Part shown: one piece after another, positions 26,368-32,846 of the stretch | Layout of the letters: each line of letters opens with the position of its first letter | Numbering within the stretch: position 1 is the stretch's first letter | Origin: JBDTRY01 sp039931435 | Lineage (GTDB): Bacteria > Acidobacteriota > Thermoanaerobaculia > Gp7-AA8 | DNA: 36,876 bases | NCBI GenBank assembly: GCA_039931435.1 | Contig: JBDTRY010000017.1 | Span: forward strand, 1-36,876 | Reading direction: 5' to 3' | The notes under the pieces: model-generated | Seen by the model: only the letters and a program-made list of their open reading frames with translations | Told to the model about the DNA's origin: nothing | Database searches by the model: none | Translations under genes and position numbers: made by a program

Positions 26368-26760
26368 ATGCAAGACTCAGCCTCCATCCTCGAAGAACTG
26401 TTTCAAGCTCTCGGCGACCGAACCCGGCTCCGCCTTCTCAATCTGATGGTGCACGGCGAAGTCTGCGTCTGTTTCTTCGTTGAGGTGCTGAAGGAACCAC
26501 AACCGAAGATCTCCCGGCACCTGGCCTACCTGCGACGGAGGGGGCTTGTCGCTCCCAGAAAGGATGCGAAGTGGGTGCACTACCGGATCACGCCGCCGGC
26601 GAACGAAACCGCCAGGCGCATCTTCCAAACGACGATCGCAGCGCTTTCGGACGATCGAGCCATGCAGAACGACCGGCTGCGTCTGCAGCGGGCCTGCTGT
26701 TCACCGCGAGTACCTGAACAACTTCAACGCGCGCCCCGCCCCAGCGTGACAGGAGTCTAG
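26368..26760 (+). CDS. arsR: Arsenic-responsive ArsR repressor
   Basis: About 130 residues. The metal site ELCVC-type motif appears as GEVCVCFFVEVL in the alpha3 region. The HTH is EPQPKISRHLAYLRRRGLV, the wing AKWVHYRITPP, and there is a Cys pair in RACCSPR. I place the start at ATG 26368 because the -10 box (26355-26360) overlaps the earlier in-frame ATG at 26359, so the transcript should begin at the 26368 ATG without a leader. The stop codon TAG (26758-26760) is formed by the first bases of a MITE, so the natural C-terminus may have been longer or different. Confidence 0.92.
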   Translation: MQDSASILEELFQALGDRTRLRLLNLMVHGEVCVCFFVEVLKEPQPKISRHLAYLRRRGLVAPRKDAKWVHYRITPPANETARRIFQTTIAALSDDRAMQNDRLRLQRACCSPRVPEQLQRAPRPSVTGV

Positions 26761-26923
26761 TGGCGTGTATTGGACAAATTGGTACCACCTGACTTGGTCT
26801 CGACGCCGTGAGCGTTGTTGCGCCTCCTCAGCATAGGAGCCGCTATGCCTGCGTCGGCGCGCCTAGCTCACGTCGCCGATTCCTGCGTCATCTGGTACCC
26901 ATTCACCCAATACACGCCACTAG
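26757..26923 (+). mobile_element. MITE-like element, right copy (167 bp)
   Basis: Perfect 17-bp terminal inverted repeats CTAGTGGCGTGTATTGG and CCAATACACGCCACTAG, with a subterminal GGTACC near each end. About 96 % identical to the copy at 23571-23736, same orientation. The first tip creates the arsR stop codon. No coding capacity. 26924-27021 beyond it is featureless. Confidence 0.85.
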
Positions 26924-27021
26924 TCGGCAGACGGTCGCGATCATTGCGGCATTGCATTCGAGAAAATTGTGCACGGCTCTGGCTCGTCATTGCCTGGCGC
27001 TCCGAGCGTACAAGAGATTGT

Positions 27022-27462
27022 TTAAACCGATTTGAGCCTGCGGCCACTCTGGCGGCGTAACTCGTCGTATGCGGCGGTCACCTCCCCGCTGAGAAAGTGA
27101 AGGACTTCGAGCCAGGTCGCCGGCCTCTCTTCCAGCGCGCGCAGCAGGTCCGCACGATCGACGAAGCCGATCTCGCAGGCAGCCGTGGCAGTCGCTGAGC
27201 ATTCGTGCCTGTTCCCGGTGGCGATGGCACTGAGGCCGAGAATTTCTCCAGGACCGGCAACGCGCTGCGGACTGCTCCGTTCGTGCATCGCGTAGCTCAG
27301 ACCAACAGTGCCGTCCTTCACGAAGAAGACGCCGACCGGTATCTCGCCTTCTCGGAAAATCGAGGCTCCTGCTTCGTACTGCCGAATGACCTTCAGGGAC
27401 TGCAGCAGTGCATCCATCGATTGGCTGTACATGCCACCACAGTAGAGAAGCATGCAGGGCAT
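27022..27462 (-). CDS. Cyclic-nucleotide-binding-domain protein without HTH
   Basis: A 146-residue single cNMP-binding beta-barrel: Y-EAGASIFREGEIPVGVFFVKDGTVGL, then GPGEILGLSAIATGNRHECSATA, then the C-helix LLRALEERPATWLEVLHFLSGEV. It ends where Crp/Fnr proteins would begin the winged helix, so it has no DNA-binding domain. The phosphate-binding arginine of CRP is not evident. It may be a truncated Crp/Fnr paralog or a stand-alone sensor subunit. An ATG at 27432 is an alternative start. It lies just downstream of the FNR-like gene on the same strand. Confidence 0.75.
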   Translation of the reverse strand: MPCMLLYCGGMYSQSMDALLQSLKVIRQYEAGASIFREGEIPVGVFFVKDGTVGLSYAMHERSSPQRVAGPGEILGLSAIATGNRHECSATATAACEIGFVDRADLLRALEERPATWLEVLHFLSGEVTAAYDELRRQSGRRLKSV

Positions 27463-27494
27463 TGCCTGTGATCCTCGCTACACTCCCCTGTGTC

Positions 27495-28211
27495 TTAGAA
27501 CGTCACCATGGCCTGCAACTCGGCGATGTGTGGTACCAAGAACGATGAGCCCTTTACCTCGAGAATCTTCCGGCGCCGGAAGTCGCTGAGCAGACGCGTG
27601 ACTGTCTCGCGCGTGGTGCCGATCATCTGGGCGATCTCCTCATGGGTGAGGAGCACCCGCAGGCGCGTGCCCTGCGGAGTCTCTTCGCCGGTCCTGCACC
27701 AGTCGAGCAGCAGTCTGGCCAGTTTCTCCGAGGTCGTCTGAGCAAGGCCGAGAGAGCGGATCCCGCGTTGCGCGCTCTGGTACTTGGAACTGAGTTGCTG
27801 GGCGGTGTGCATGCAGGCCTCGGGGCTCGTGGCCAAAAAGCGGAGGAAATCGTCGCGCTTGATGAAGTTGATCTGCGAGGGCTCGACCGTCTCAGCAGAG
27901 ACTTCGTAGGCGTCTCCCAGCAGACTGGCACTGGCGCCGAGAAGCTCGCCGGGCTCGGCGATCTTTACGATGAGCGTCTTGCCGTCCGAGGACGATGTGG
28001 TGAGTTTTGCCCGCCCGCTGCAGAGGATGAAGACGCCGCGCGGTTGCTCGCCTTCGACGAAGAGCAGGGATCCTTTCGGGTACACGCTCGTGAACTTCAG
28101 TTGATCGAGCGTTGCCATCGGCTCCTCCGAAAAGTGGCAGAACTGCCCCTCGCGGTGCAGTACGCAGCGTGTGCAATGATCCTGGAGCTGAATGTTGTAG
28201 GGACTGGGCAT
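27495..28211 (-). CDS. Crp/Fnr-family regulator with N-terminal cysteines (FNR-like)
   Basis: A 238-residue protein. The N-terminal cysteines C13, C16 and C25 (DHCTRCVLHREGQFC) and C64 (FILCSG) could ligate an Fe-S cluster as in FNR. A cNMP-fold sensor domain spans about 40-150 (YPKGSLLFVEGEQPRGVFIL; EPGELLGASASLLGDAYEVSA). The winged HTH is near 185-215 (LTHEEIAQMIGTTRETVTRLLSDFRRRKIL). The ATG at 28211 has GGAGG eight bases upstream; the longer frame to 28499 is not supported. It is divergent from the radical-SAM-like gene and may control it in response to oxygen or NO. Confidence 0.88.
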   Translation of the reverse strand: MPSPYNIQLQDHCTRCVLHREGQFCHFSEEPMATLDQLKFTSVYPKGSLLFVEGEQPRGVFILCSGRAKLTTSSSDGKTLIVKIAEPGELLGASASLLGDAYEVSAETVEPSQINFIKRDDFLRFLATSPEACMHTAQQLSSKYQSAQRGIRSLGLAQTTSEKLARLLLDWCRTGEETPQGTRLRVLLTHEEIAQMIGTTRETVTRLLSDFRRRKILEVKGSSFLVPHIAELQAMVTF

Positions 28212-28569
28212 GGCGGCGGCCTCCTGCGTTGCATCATCAAAATCGCACCTTTTTCTCCGTTCCGCCCCACCCCACGGGGTGGGCGCCCGCACACGAATGG
28301 GTGATGCCGGACACAATCCCGTGTGCGCGGCGGCGACCGCTGCGCCGCATAGGGTTGCGCGCCCGTCGGCAAGGCCGTCCATATCGAGGATCGGCTTGTC
28401 TCTGCTCGTCGGGACCTGGCCCGAACGTCGACGCGGTCGTCGCCGAGAACGGCGCAGACGCGCGTCAGCTTGATCACGTGGCCGTGTGACCTTCGACACG
28501 TGAGCCGGTGGGACTGGACACTGAGGACCTCACCGCAAGCGTGTCTCATGAGGGCGGAGGATTGGTTTC
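28212..28569. other. Divergent intergenic region between FNR-like and radical-SAM-like genes
   Basis: Holds a strong inverted repeat, CCCACCCC ac GGGGTGGG (28266-28283), about 55 bases upstream of the FNR-like ATG. It could be an operator or leader hairpin. I find no canonical FNR box (TTGAT-N4-ATCAA). No gene seen. Confidence 0.45.
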
Positions 28570-29424
28570 ATGATCCCGAACGTCCCCAGACTCGTCACGA
28601 TCGAGCTCACGGCCACCCCCAGGTCTTTGGAACCAATTGCGGACGAGCCGCTCTGTACGGACGAGCTGTTGTCGCTCGTCGACGAACTGGCCGACGCCGG
28701 AGTTACTGCCGTGCGATTCGTCACGGACGAACGGGGAGCGAACGACAGAGGCCTTCGGGCCATCGAACATGCCCGGCGCCGGCGGCTCATGCCGATCGTC
28801 GCTTTGACCGGAAGCGTGGAGGACCCGCTGGTCGGCACGATCGCGGAGGCAGGGGCCGTCGTCATCGCCGTGCCGTTGCACAGCCACGAGGCCGCGACGC
28901 ATGACGCAATCGAGTGTGCGTTTGGCGGATGGAGTCGAAGTGTCCGGATGGCCGGAATCGTCCGCGACCACAAGTGCGCGCTGGAGATCGATACGCGTGT
29001 GACCCCGGTGAATGCGCCGCCCTTTCTGCCGCTCATGGAGACCGTCATCGCCCTTCAGGCTGCGCAGTGGCGACTGACCTTCGATGTCCTTGCCGCGAGC
29101 GGGACGTTCGCCACGGCTGCAACGACCGGCATTCTGCACGCCGCGGCCGAAAACCGCGTCCCCATCATCGTGCACCGCCTTCCGCAACTGCGAACAGGCC
29201 TGGCCAGTGTTCTCAGCGGGTTTCATCCGTCCGCGCTTCGCAGCCTGACGGTGATCGACGCCGGTGACGAGATGTGGATCTCCTCCTCCGGCCATGTCTC
29301 CTTCGGCACGCCCGCAGGCGGCCGCGTGGGAAATATCCGTCGCCAGGCCATCGAAGCGTTCGATCGCCCACATCCGAAAGCGGTGCCCGTGGTCGAACTC
29401 GGCGCTCAACTCGCCGTGGCCTGA
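28570..29424 (+). CDS. Radical-SAM-like TIM-barrel protein lacking the Fe-S cysteines
   Basis: 284 residues whose layout follows radical SAM/SPASM proteins of the TIGR04053 (BA_1875-like) type: LVTIELTA where WEVTRACDL is expected, TDELLSLVDELADAGVTAVRF, IEHARRRRLMPIVALTGS, a substrate strand VVIAVPLHSHEAATHDAIECAFG, a distal INTxVTxxN-like segment (IDTRVTPVN), and the C-terminal ISSSGHVSFGTPAGGRVGNIR. The CxxxCxxC cluster motif is absent, replaced by TPRSLEPIADEP, and the C-terminal auxiliary-cluster cysteines are missing too. The frame is intact and has a good ribosome-binding site (GGAGG nine bases upstream), so it looks like a maintained non-catalytic homolog. Family placement is from motif order, with moderate confidence. 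Confidence 0.65.
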   Translation: MIPNVPRLVTIELTATPRSLEPIADEPLCTDELLSLVDELADAGVTAVRFVTDERGANDRGLRAIEHARRRRLMPIVALTGSVEDPLVGTIAEAGAVVIAVPLHSHEAATHDAIECAFGGWSRSVRMAGIVRDHKCALEIDTRVTPVNAPPFLPLMETVIALQAAQWRLTFDVLAASGTFATAATTGILHAAAENRVPIIVHRLPQLRTGLASVLSGFHPSALRSLTVIDAGDEMWISSSGHVSFGTPAGGRVGNIRRQAIEAFDRPHPKAVPVVELGAQLAVA

Positions 29425-29475
29425 AGCCTCCGCGGCAGGGACGAAACGAGCACAGCTCCCGTCGCGTTCCCTCCT

Positions 29476-29517
29476 TCACATGACCGGATCTGCAGTCATC
29501 ACATCCTGGACTTTCAT
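29476..29517 (-). pseudogene. CBS-domain protein, N-terminal stub
   Basis: Reads MKVQDVMTADPVM then TGA, preceded by GGAGG. This is the typical first 13 residues of a CBS-domain protein, with nothing after. It is probably a relic of a second or rearranged CBS gene next to the fragment at 29541-29909. Confidence 0.5.
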
Positions 29518-29540
29518 GGCACCCTCCGTCCGTCGCTTTG

Positions 29541-29909
29541 TCACTCGACCGCGGGATCGAGGATCTCCCGGCTTCGCATCATGTTTGCCGCCTCTTTCAC
29601 CGTGTCATCGGGTGAGAGGGGAGGGACCGTCCGGAACACCTCGGTCACGCGTCGTGTAGCGCGATCCACTTCGGGGATTGCGCGCAGGTCGTGATCGGAA
29701 ATGACACCTGCCACTTTCTTCCTGGAGATGACGATGAGTGTGCCGCGGCCGAGCGCCAGCGCGTCCTCATTGTGGAGGCCGTGAAGTGGCGCGTGATGAG
29801 AGCACTGTGACGTTCGCCACACAGGTCGGTGTCGTATGCCGCTGCCCTCGCACCGTGTCCGCCGCAGAATGTAGTGAGAGGTGCTCATGACCGTCACTCC
29901 GACCATCAA
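29541..29909 (-). pseudogene. CBS-domain protein, broken
   Basis: The C-terminal ~75 residues of this frame carry the end of one CBS motif (GTLIVISRKKVAGVISDHDLRAIP) and the start of a second (VTEVFRTVPPLSPDDTVKEAANMMRSREI), after which the frame stops with LDPAVE. The N-terminal part (to about residue 45) is not CBS-like and reads antisense to the OsmC leader. A normal CBS pair would continue about 25 more residues. Truncated at both ends. Confidence 0.6.
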
Positions 29910-30339
29910 AATGAAGTCATTTCGCTACCACACGAGCGTAGGCCGCGTCGAAGGGCGCTCCGGGGAGCTGCACGCCGAGGGAAAGCCCACGCTACGCGTC
30001 TCCAGTCCGCCGGAGTTCGGAGGAGATGCGGGCGTCTGGACGCCGGAAGACCTGTTCGTTGCCGCAGTGGAGGTCTGCCTGATGTTGACGTTTGCCGGCA
30101 TCGCCGCGAAGCGCGGCCTCAATTTCGCGGCATACGAAAGCCATGCAGACGGGGTCCTGGAGTGGCAGCAGGGCTCGTATCGCTTTACGCGCGTGATCGT
30201 CTCACCGACGATCCGGTTCTTCGACGAGAGTTCCCTCGCCGCTGGCCGCGAGATCCTCAGGCGGGCCCATGACACCTGCCTGGTCGCGAGGTCCCTCAAT
30301 TGCGAGGTCGTCGTGGAGCCATCGCTCGTAGTGGACTGA
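29887..30339 (+). CDS. OsmC-family peroxiredoxin-like protein
   Basis: A 150-residue OsmC/Ohr-fold protein. The two conserved cysteines are in AAVEVCLMLTFAGIA (peroxidatic) and AHDTCLVARSLNCEV (resolving), spaced as in the family, with the Arg/Glu-containing early strands expected of it. OsmC/Ohr proteins reduce organic hydroperoxides using lipoylated or thiol partners. ATG 29887 has GAGAGG five bases upstream; a GTG at 29881 is in frame. Its neighbours (FNR-like, CBS, radical-SAM-like) suggest an oxidative or anaerobic stress neighbourhood. Confidence 0.82.
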   Translation: MTVTPTIKMKSFRYHTSVGRVEGRSGELHAEGKPTLRVSSPPEFGGDAGVWTPEDLFVAAVEVCLMLTFAGIAAKRGLNFAAYESHADGVLEWQQGSYRFTRVIVSPTIRFFDESSLAAGREILRRAHDTCLVARSLNCEVVVEPSLVVD

Positions 30340-30479
30340 TGATGCGTCCCCTGAACGAGGCGCTGCGCCAGCACGTCCGCCGCACGATGGCGGCTCTGAT
30401 GTGATCGCCCTCTTGCTGCTCGTCCGCCTCATCGACGGCCTAGGTTCATGTTCGCGCTCTGATCGGCGGTGAACGACTT

Positions 30480-30658
30480 GCGGTCGCGCTCCACGAAGCC
30501 CGCGCCTGGTCGCATGATGGAGATTTGAGCGTCGCGCAGGTTCCGCCGATGACGGCGTACATCTAGAATGCCTGCGTGTTCATTCCTAAGTCACTGGTCT
30601 GCCTGCGCGAGGGCTACAGCAGAGAGTCGCTGACTCGCGATCTCATCGCCGGCGTGGT
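30480..30658 (+). repeat. sulP leader and 5' end, duplicated segment, copy 2
   Basis: Ungapped match to 15117-15295 at ~94 %. The match ends abruptly after 27 sulP codons. Confidence 0.9.
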
Positions 30659-30671
30659 GCACGGGCCGTAA
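30576..30671 (+). pseudogene. SulP transporter, 5' fragment
   Basis: The GTG start and residues MFIPKSLVCLREGYSRESL...IAGVV are identical in sequence to the real SulP, then HGP and a TAA stop. 31 residues, without a complete membrane helix. Formed by duplication and truncation; not functional. Confidence 0.85.
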
Positions 30672-30720
30672 TCATAACGTGCGTGAAAACGGTTGCGCGG
30701 CAGGCAACAGGCGCCGCCTG

Positions 30721-30772
30721 CTTTCCCCTCTCCCGGCGGGAGAGGGGCAGGGGTGAGGGTCCCTGACGAAAA
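30721..30772. repeat. Palindromic repeat (CTCTCCCGGCGGGAGAG type), half unit
   Basis: Core palindrome CCCTCTCCCGGCGGGAGAGG followed by GCAGGGGTGAGGGTCCCTGA. The same half unit recurs at the right end of 30798-30910 and 33640-33755. Confidence 0.8.
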
Positions 30773-30797
30773 CTTCGCATTTCGTGATCGATCGACG

Positions 30798-30910
30798 GAG
30801 ACCCTCATCCGGCCCTTCGGGCCACCTTCTCCCGCCGGGAGAAGGGAGAGCGCACCTCGCCCAATCTGCCCCTCTCCCGGCGGGAGAGGGGCAGGGGTGA
30901 GGGTCCCTGA
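30798..30910. repeat. Palindromic repeat, full unit
   Basis: Begins GAGACCCTCATCCGG, has a hairpin TTCTCCCGCCGGGAGAA, then the CTCTCCCGGCGGGAGAG hairpin, and ends GTGAGGGTCCCTGA, whose TGAGGGTC complements the opening GACCCTCA. Same order as 33640-33755. REP/BIME-like intergenic element. Confidence 0.8.
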
Positions 30911-30955
30911 TGCAAACCTCACATCGGTAATTTTCATCGAAAATCAATAATGGAC

Positions 30956-30994
30956 TTGACGATATTCAATAACAGACTTATCGTTATTCGATAA
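30956..30994 (+). promoter_or_regulatory. Promoter and operator of the DUF2975-XRE pair
   Basis: TTGACG (30956-30961), 17 bases, TATCGT (30979-30984). An inverted repeat TTATCG ttatt CGATAA (30978-30994) covers the -10 and predicted start, ideal for autorepression by the XRE protein of this operon. An upstream copy of ATCGAAAATCAATAA (about 30936-30950) is also found near 33790. Confidence 0.7.
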
Positions 30995-31012
30995 ATCAGG
31001 AGGAATGACCTC

Positions 31013-31540
31013 ATGTCTGACACCACCTCACCGTCCGCCGCCCTCCCCATCGCTCACGCTGTGCTTCGCATTCTCATCGTGATGAACTGGCTGGGCGGCG
31101 TGGCCATCGCCGTTCTGCTGGTGGCCATGCCCACCAGTCAATGGATCCGGAGCGCGTTCCACATTCCTCCTTCGCCTGATGCGGACCGTCTGATACTGGC
31201 CCTGCAGGCCATCGCCGTGGTTGGCCTGGTGGCCATCCCGCTGAACTACATCATCCTCAAGCGGCTGCTGGCGATCGTGGAGACAGTCCGCGCGGGCGAC
31301 CCGTTCATCGCCGCGAATGCCTCTCGTCTGCAGGCCATCGCCTGGGCGTTGCTGGCGCTGCAGATTCTCAGCCTCATCGTCGGCGCCATTGCTACGGCCG
31401 TGTCGACGCCGGCGCATCCGCTGCACATGAACGCCGGCTTTTCGATCAACGGGTGGCTCACCGTCCTGCTCACGTTCCTCCTGGCCCGCGTCTTCGCCGA
31501 GGGCGCGCACATGCGCGACGACCTCGAAGGGACGGTGTGA
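31013..31540 (+). CDS. DUF2975 membrane protein
   Basis: A 175-residue protein with four hydrophobic segments (about 22-42, 63-83, 108-130, 145-162). It matches DUF2975 (YoaS-like): LKRLLAIVETVRAGDPFIAANASRLQAIAWALLALQ is the family's core. It has a strong AGGAGG site. It overlaps a small XRE gene by four bases (GTGA), the characteristic partner of this family; its role is unknown. Confidence 0.88.
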   Translation: MSDTTSPSAALPIAHAVLRILIVMNWLGGVAIAVLLVAMPTSQWIRSAFHIPPSPDADRLILALQAIAVVGLVAIPLNYIILKRLLAIVETVRAGDPFIAANASRLQAIAWALLALQILSLIVGAIATAVSTPAHPLHMNAGFSINGWLTVLLTFLLARVFAEGAHMRDDLEGTV

Positions 31541-31776
31541 CATTGGCCATCACCGTCAAGCTCGACGACCTCCTGCACGATCGGCGGATGACGTTGACCG
31601 AACTCGCCGACCGGGTAGGAATGACGCTGGCAAACCTCTCGATCCTGAAAACGGGCAAAGCACGCGCCATCCGCTTCTCCACCCTCGATGCGATCTGCCA
31701 GGCCCTCGGCTGCCAGCCCGGCGACATTCTTAAATGGGAGCGGCAGGAAGAACGCGAGTGGCCGGCTGAGTCGTGA
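31537..31776 (+). CDS. XRE-family HTH regulator (YozG-like)
   Basis: A 79-residue protein, essentially one HTH: ITVKLDDLLHDRRMTLTELADRVGMTLANLSILKTGKARAIRFSTLDAICQALGCQPGDIL. This is the Cro/C1-type regulator usually encoded after DUF2975. The GTG start at 31537 overlaps the DUF2975 stop. It probably represses its own operon at the palindrome 30978-30994. A frameshifted duplicate lies at 35866-36165. 31777-32002 downstream shows nothing. Confidence 0.88.
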   Translation: MTLAITVKLDDLLHDRRMTLTELADRVGMTLANLSILKTGKARAIRFSTLDAICQALGCQPGDILKWERQEEREWPAES

Positions 31777-32002
31777 CGGAGTGCAAGCGGATTGCGATCG
31801 GCCCGGCACAGAACTCGCGCTGACGTGTGGATCTGCAATCGAGCGCGCGGCGAACGCCGTCGCGGTCGAGGATGTCCCCGACCGCGACGTCGACGCTTGC
31901 AGCTCACGGTTTATCCTCGAGGCCCGGTGCGTTCCGCACGCTCAGGCGTACAGGAACAAGCTGGCCGCCAGTGTATCCCGTGGCCCGTGACGAGAATACC
32001 CA

Positions 32003-32218
32003 TCAGGCGGTGGCGACGCCCCAGCGGCGCTGGATGGCGCGGATCGTCACGATCTGATAGAGCGCGGCGAAACCGACCAGACCGAAAACGACTCGGGCCA
32101 GCGGGCTGCCGGCTCCGAAGATGGCGGCGACGAGGTCGAAGTTGAAGAATCCCACGAGGCCCCAGTTCAGACCTCCTACGACGAGCAGGACGGCGGCGAC
32201 GATATCAAATGTACGCAT
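32003..32218 (-). CDS. DUF378 small membrane protein
   Basis: 71 residues, two membrane helices: IVAAVLLVVGGLNWGLVGFFNFDLVAAIFG and VVFGLVGFAALYQIVTI. The GGLNWGLVG motif defines DUF378. Its ribosome-binding site (AAAGGAG) lies within the last codons of the FAS1 gene, three bases before whose end it starts counting, so the two are translationally linked. Function unknown; often found near stress genes. Confidence 0.9.
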   Translation of the reverse strand: MRTFDIVAAVLLVVGGLNWGLVGFFNFDLVAAIFGAGSPLARVVFGLVGFAALYQIVTIRAIQRRWGVATA

Positions 32219-32221
32219 GGC

Positions 32222-32722
32222 TCAGTTCTCCTTTGGCAGCATGACGCTGTCGATTACGTGAATGATTCCGTTGGACGTCTTGATGTCGGTTTGAATCACG
32301 TTGGCTCCGGCGACTTTCACGCCGCTCCTGCCGGCGTCGATCGACACGCTCTGGCCGTTGAGCGTCTTCGCGCTGGTCATCTTCACGACCTTCGCCGAGG
32401 GGTACGACCCGGCGACGACGTGATAGGTGAGGATGCGCTGCAGCTTCGCTTTGTTCTCAGGCTTGAGCAGCATCTCCACCGTGCCGGCGGGAAGCTTGGC
32501 GAATGCCGCGTCGGTCGGGGCGAAGACCGTAAACGGTCCGGGGCCCTTGAGCGTGCCGACGAGATCCGCCGCCTGAAGTGCTGCGGCGAGCGTCTTGAAC
32601 GAGCCGGCGGCGACAGCAGTGTCGACGATGTCCGCGGGCCTGGGGCCGTGGTCGCCGGCGATTGCCGACGCGGCGAGGGTGAGGGTGAGAGCAGCTGTAA
32701 TTAAGGTACGCATAGGTTTCAT
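32222..32722 (-). CDS. Secreted fasciclin (FAS1)-domain protein
   Basis: A 166-residue protein. It has a signal peptide (MKPMRTLITAALTLTLAASAIAG, cleaved near residue 23) and a single FAS1 domain: H1 motif PFTVFAPTDAAFAKLP, central KLQRILTYHVVAG and H2-type end GIIHVIDSVMLP. FAS1 proteins act in adhesion outside the cell. The ATG at 32722 directly follows AAAGGAGAA; a second ATG at 32713 is possible. First gene of a two-gene operon with DUF378; transcribed from a promoter whose spacer holds an inverted repeat (32758-32778). Confidence 0.92.
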   Translation of the reverse strand: MKPMRTLITAALTLTLAASAIAGDHGPRPADIVDTAVAAGSFKTLAAALQAADLVGTLKGPGPFTVFAPTDAAFAKLPAGTVEMLLKPENKAKLQRILTYHVVAGSYPSAKVVKMTSAKTLNGQSVSIDAGRSGVKVAGANVIQTDIKTSNGIIHVIDSVMLPKEN

Positions 32723-32750
32723 TTCTCCTTTGTGTCTTCTGACATAATTG

Positions 32751-32783
32751 AATATAGTGACATTTACTTTGAATGTCATGACA
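32751..32783 (-). promoter_or_regulatory. FAS1 promoter with operator in the spacer
   Basis: Minus strand: ATGACA (-35, 32774-32779), 17-base spacer, TATATT (-10, 32751-32756). The spacer contains a perfect inverted repeat TGACATT / AATGTCA with a 7-base gap (32758-32778), next to a second palindrome TGTCATGACA (32774-32783). It lies between FAS1 and the divergent XRE-cupin gene, whose product is the obvious candidate regulator. Confidence 0.65.
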
Positions 32784-32846
32784 CAAAAGAAGATCGTTTT
32801 CAGCCCATGACACGCCGGGCCGCTTTCTTCTCACAGGAGGAAAACC

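Larger units (their letters stand above)
30340..31012. other. Gene-poor mosaic region
   Basis: Contains, in order: a 21-codon frame (MMRPLNEALRQHVRRTMAALM) overlapping the OsmC stop, probably a gene relic; the truncated sulP copy; palindromic repeats at 30721-30772 and 30798-30910; and the promoter of the DUF2975 gene. No full gene. Confidence 0.6.

Noticed and set aside
30721..30910. Possible CRISPR array (repeated CTCTCCCGGCGGGAG units)
   Set aside because: Only a few copies, palindromic units touching each other, no uniform spacers and no cas genes nearby.
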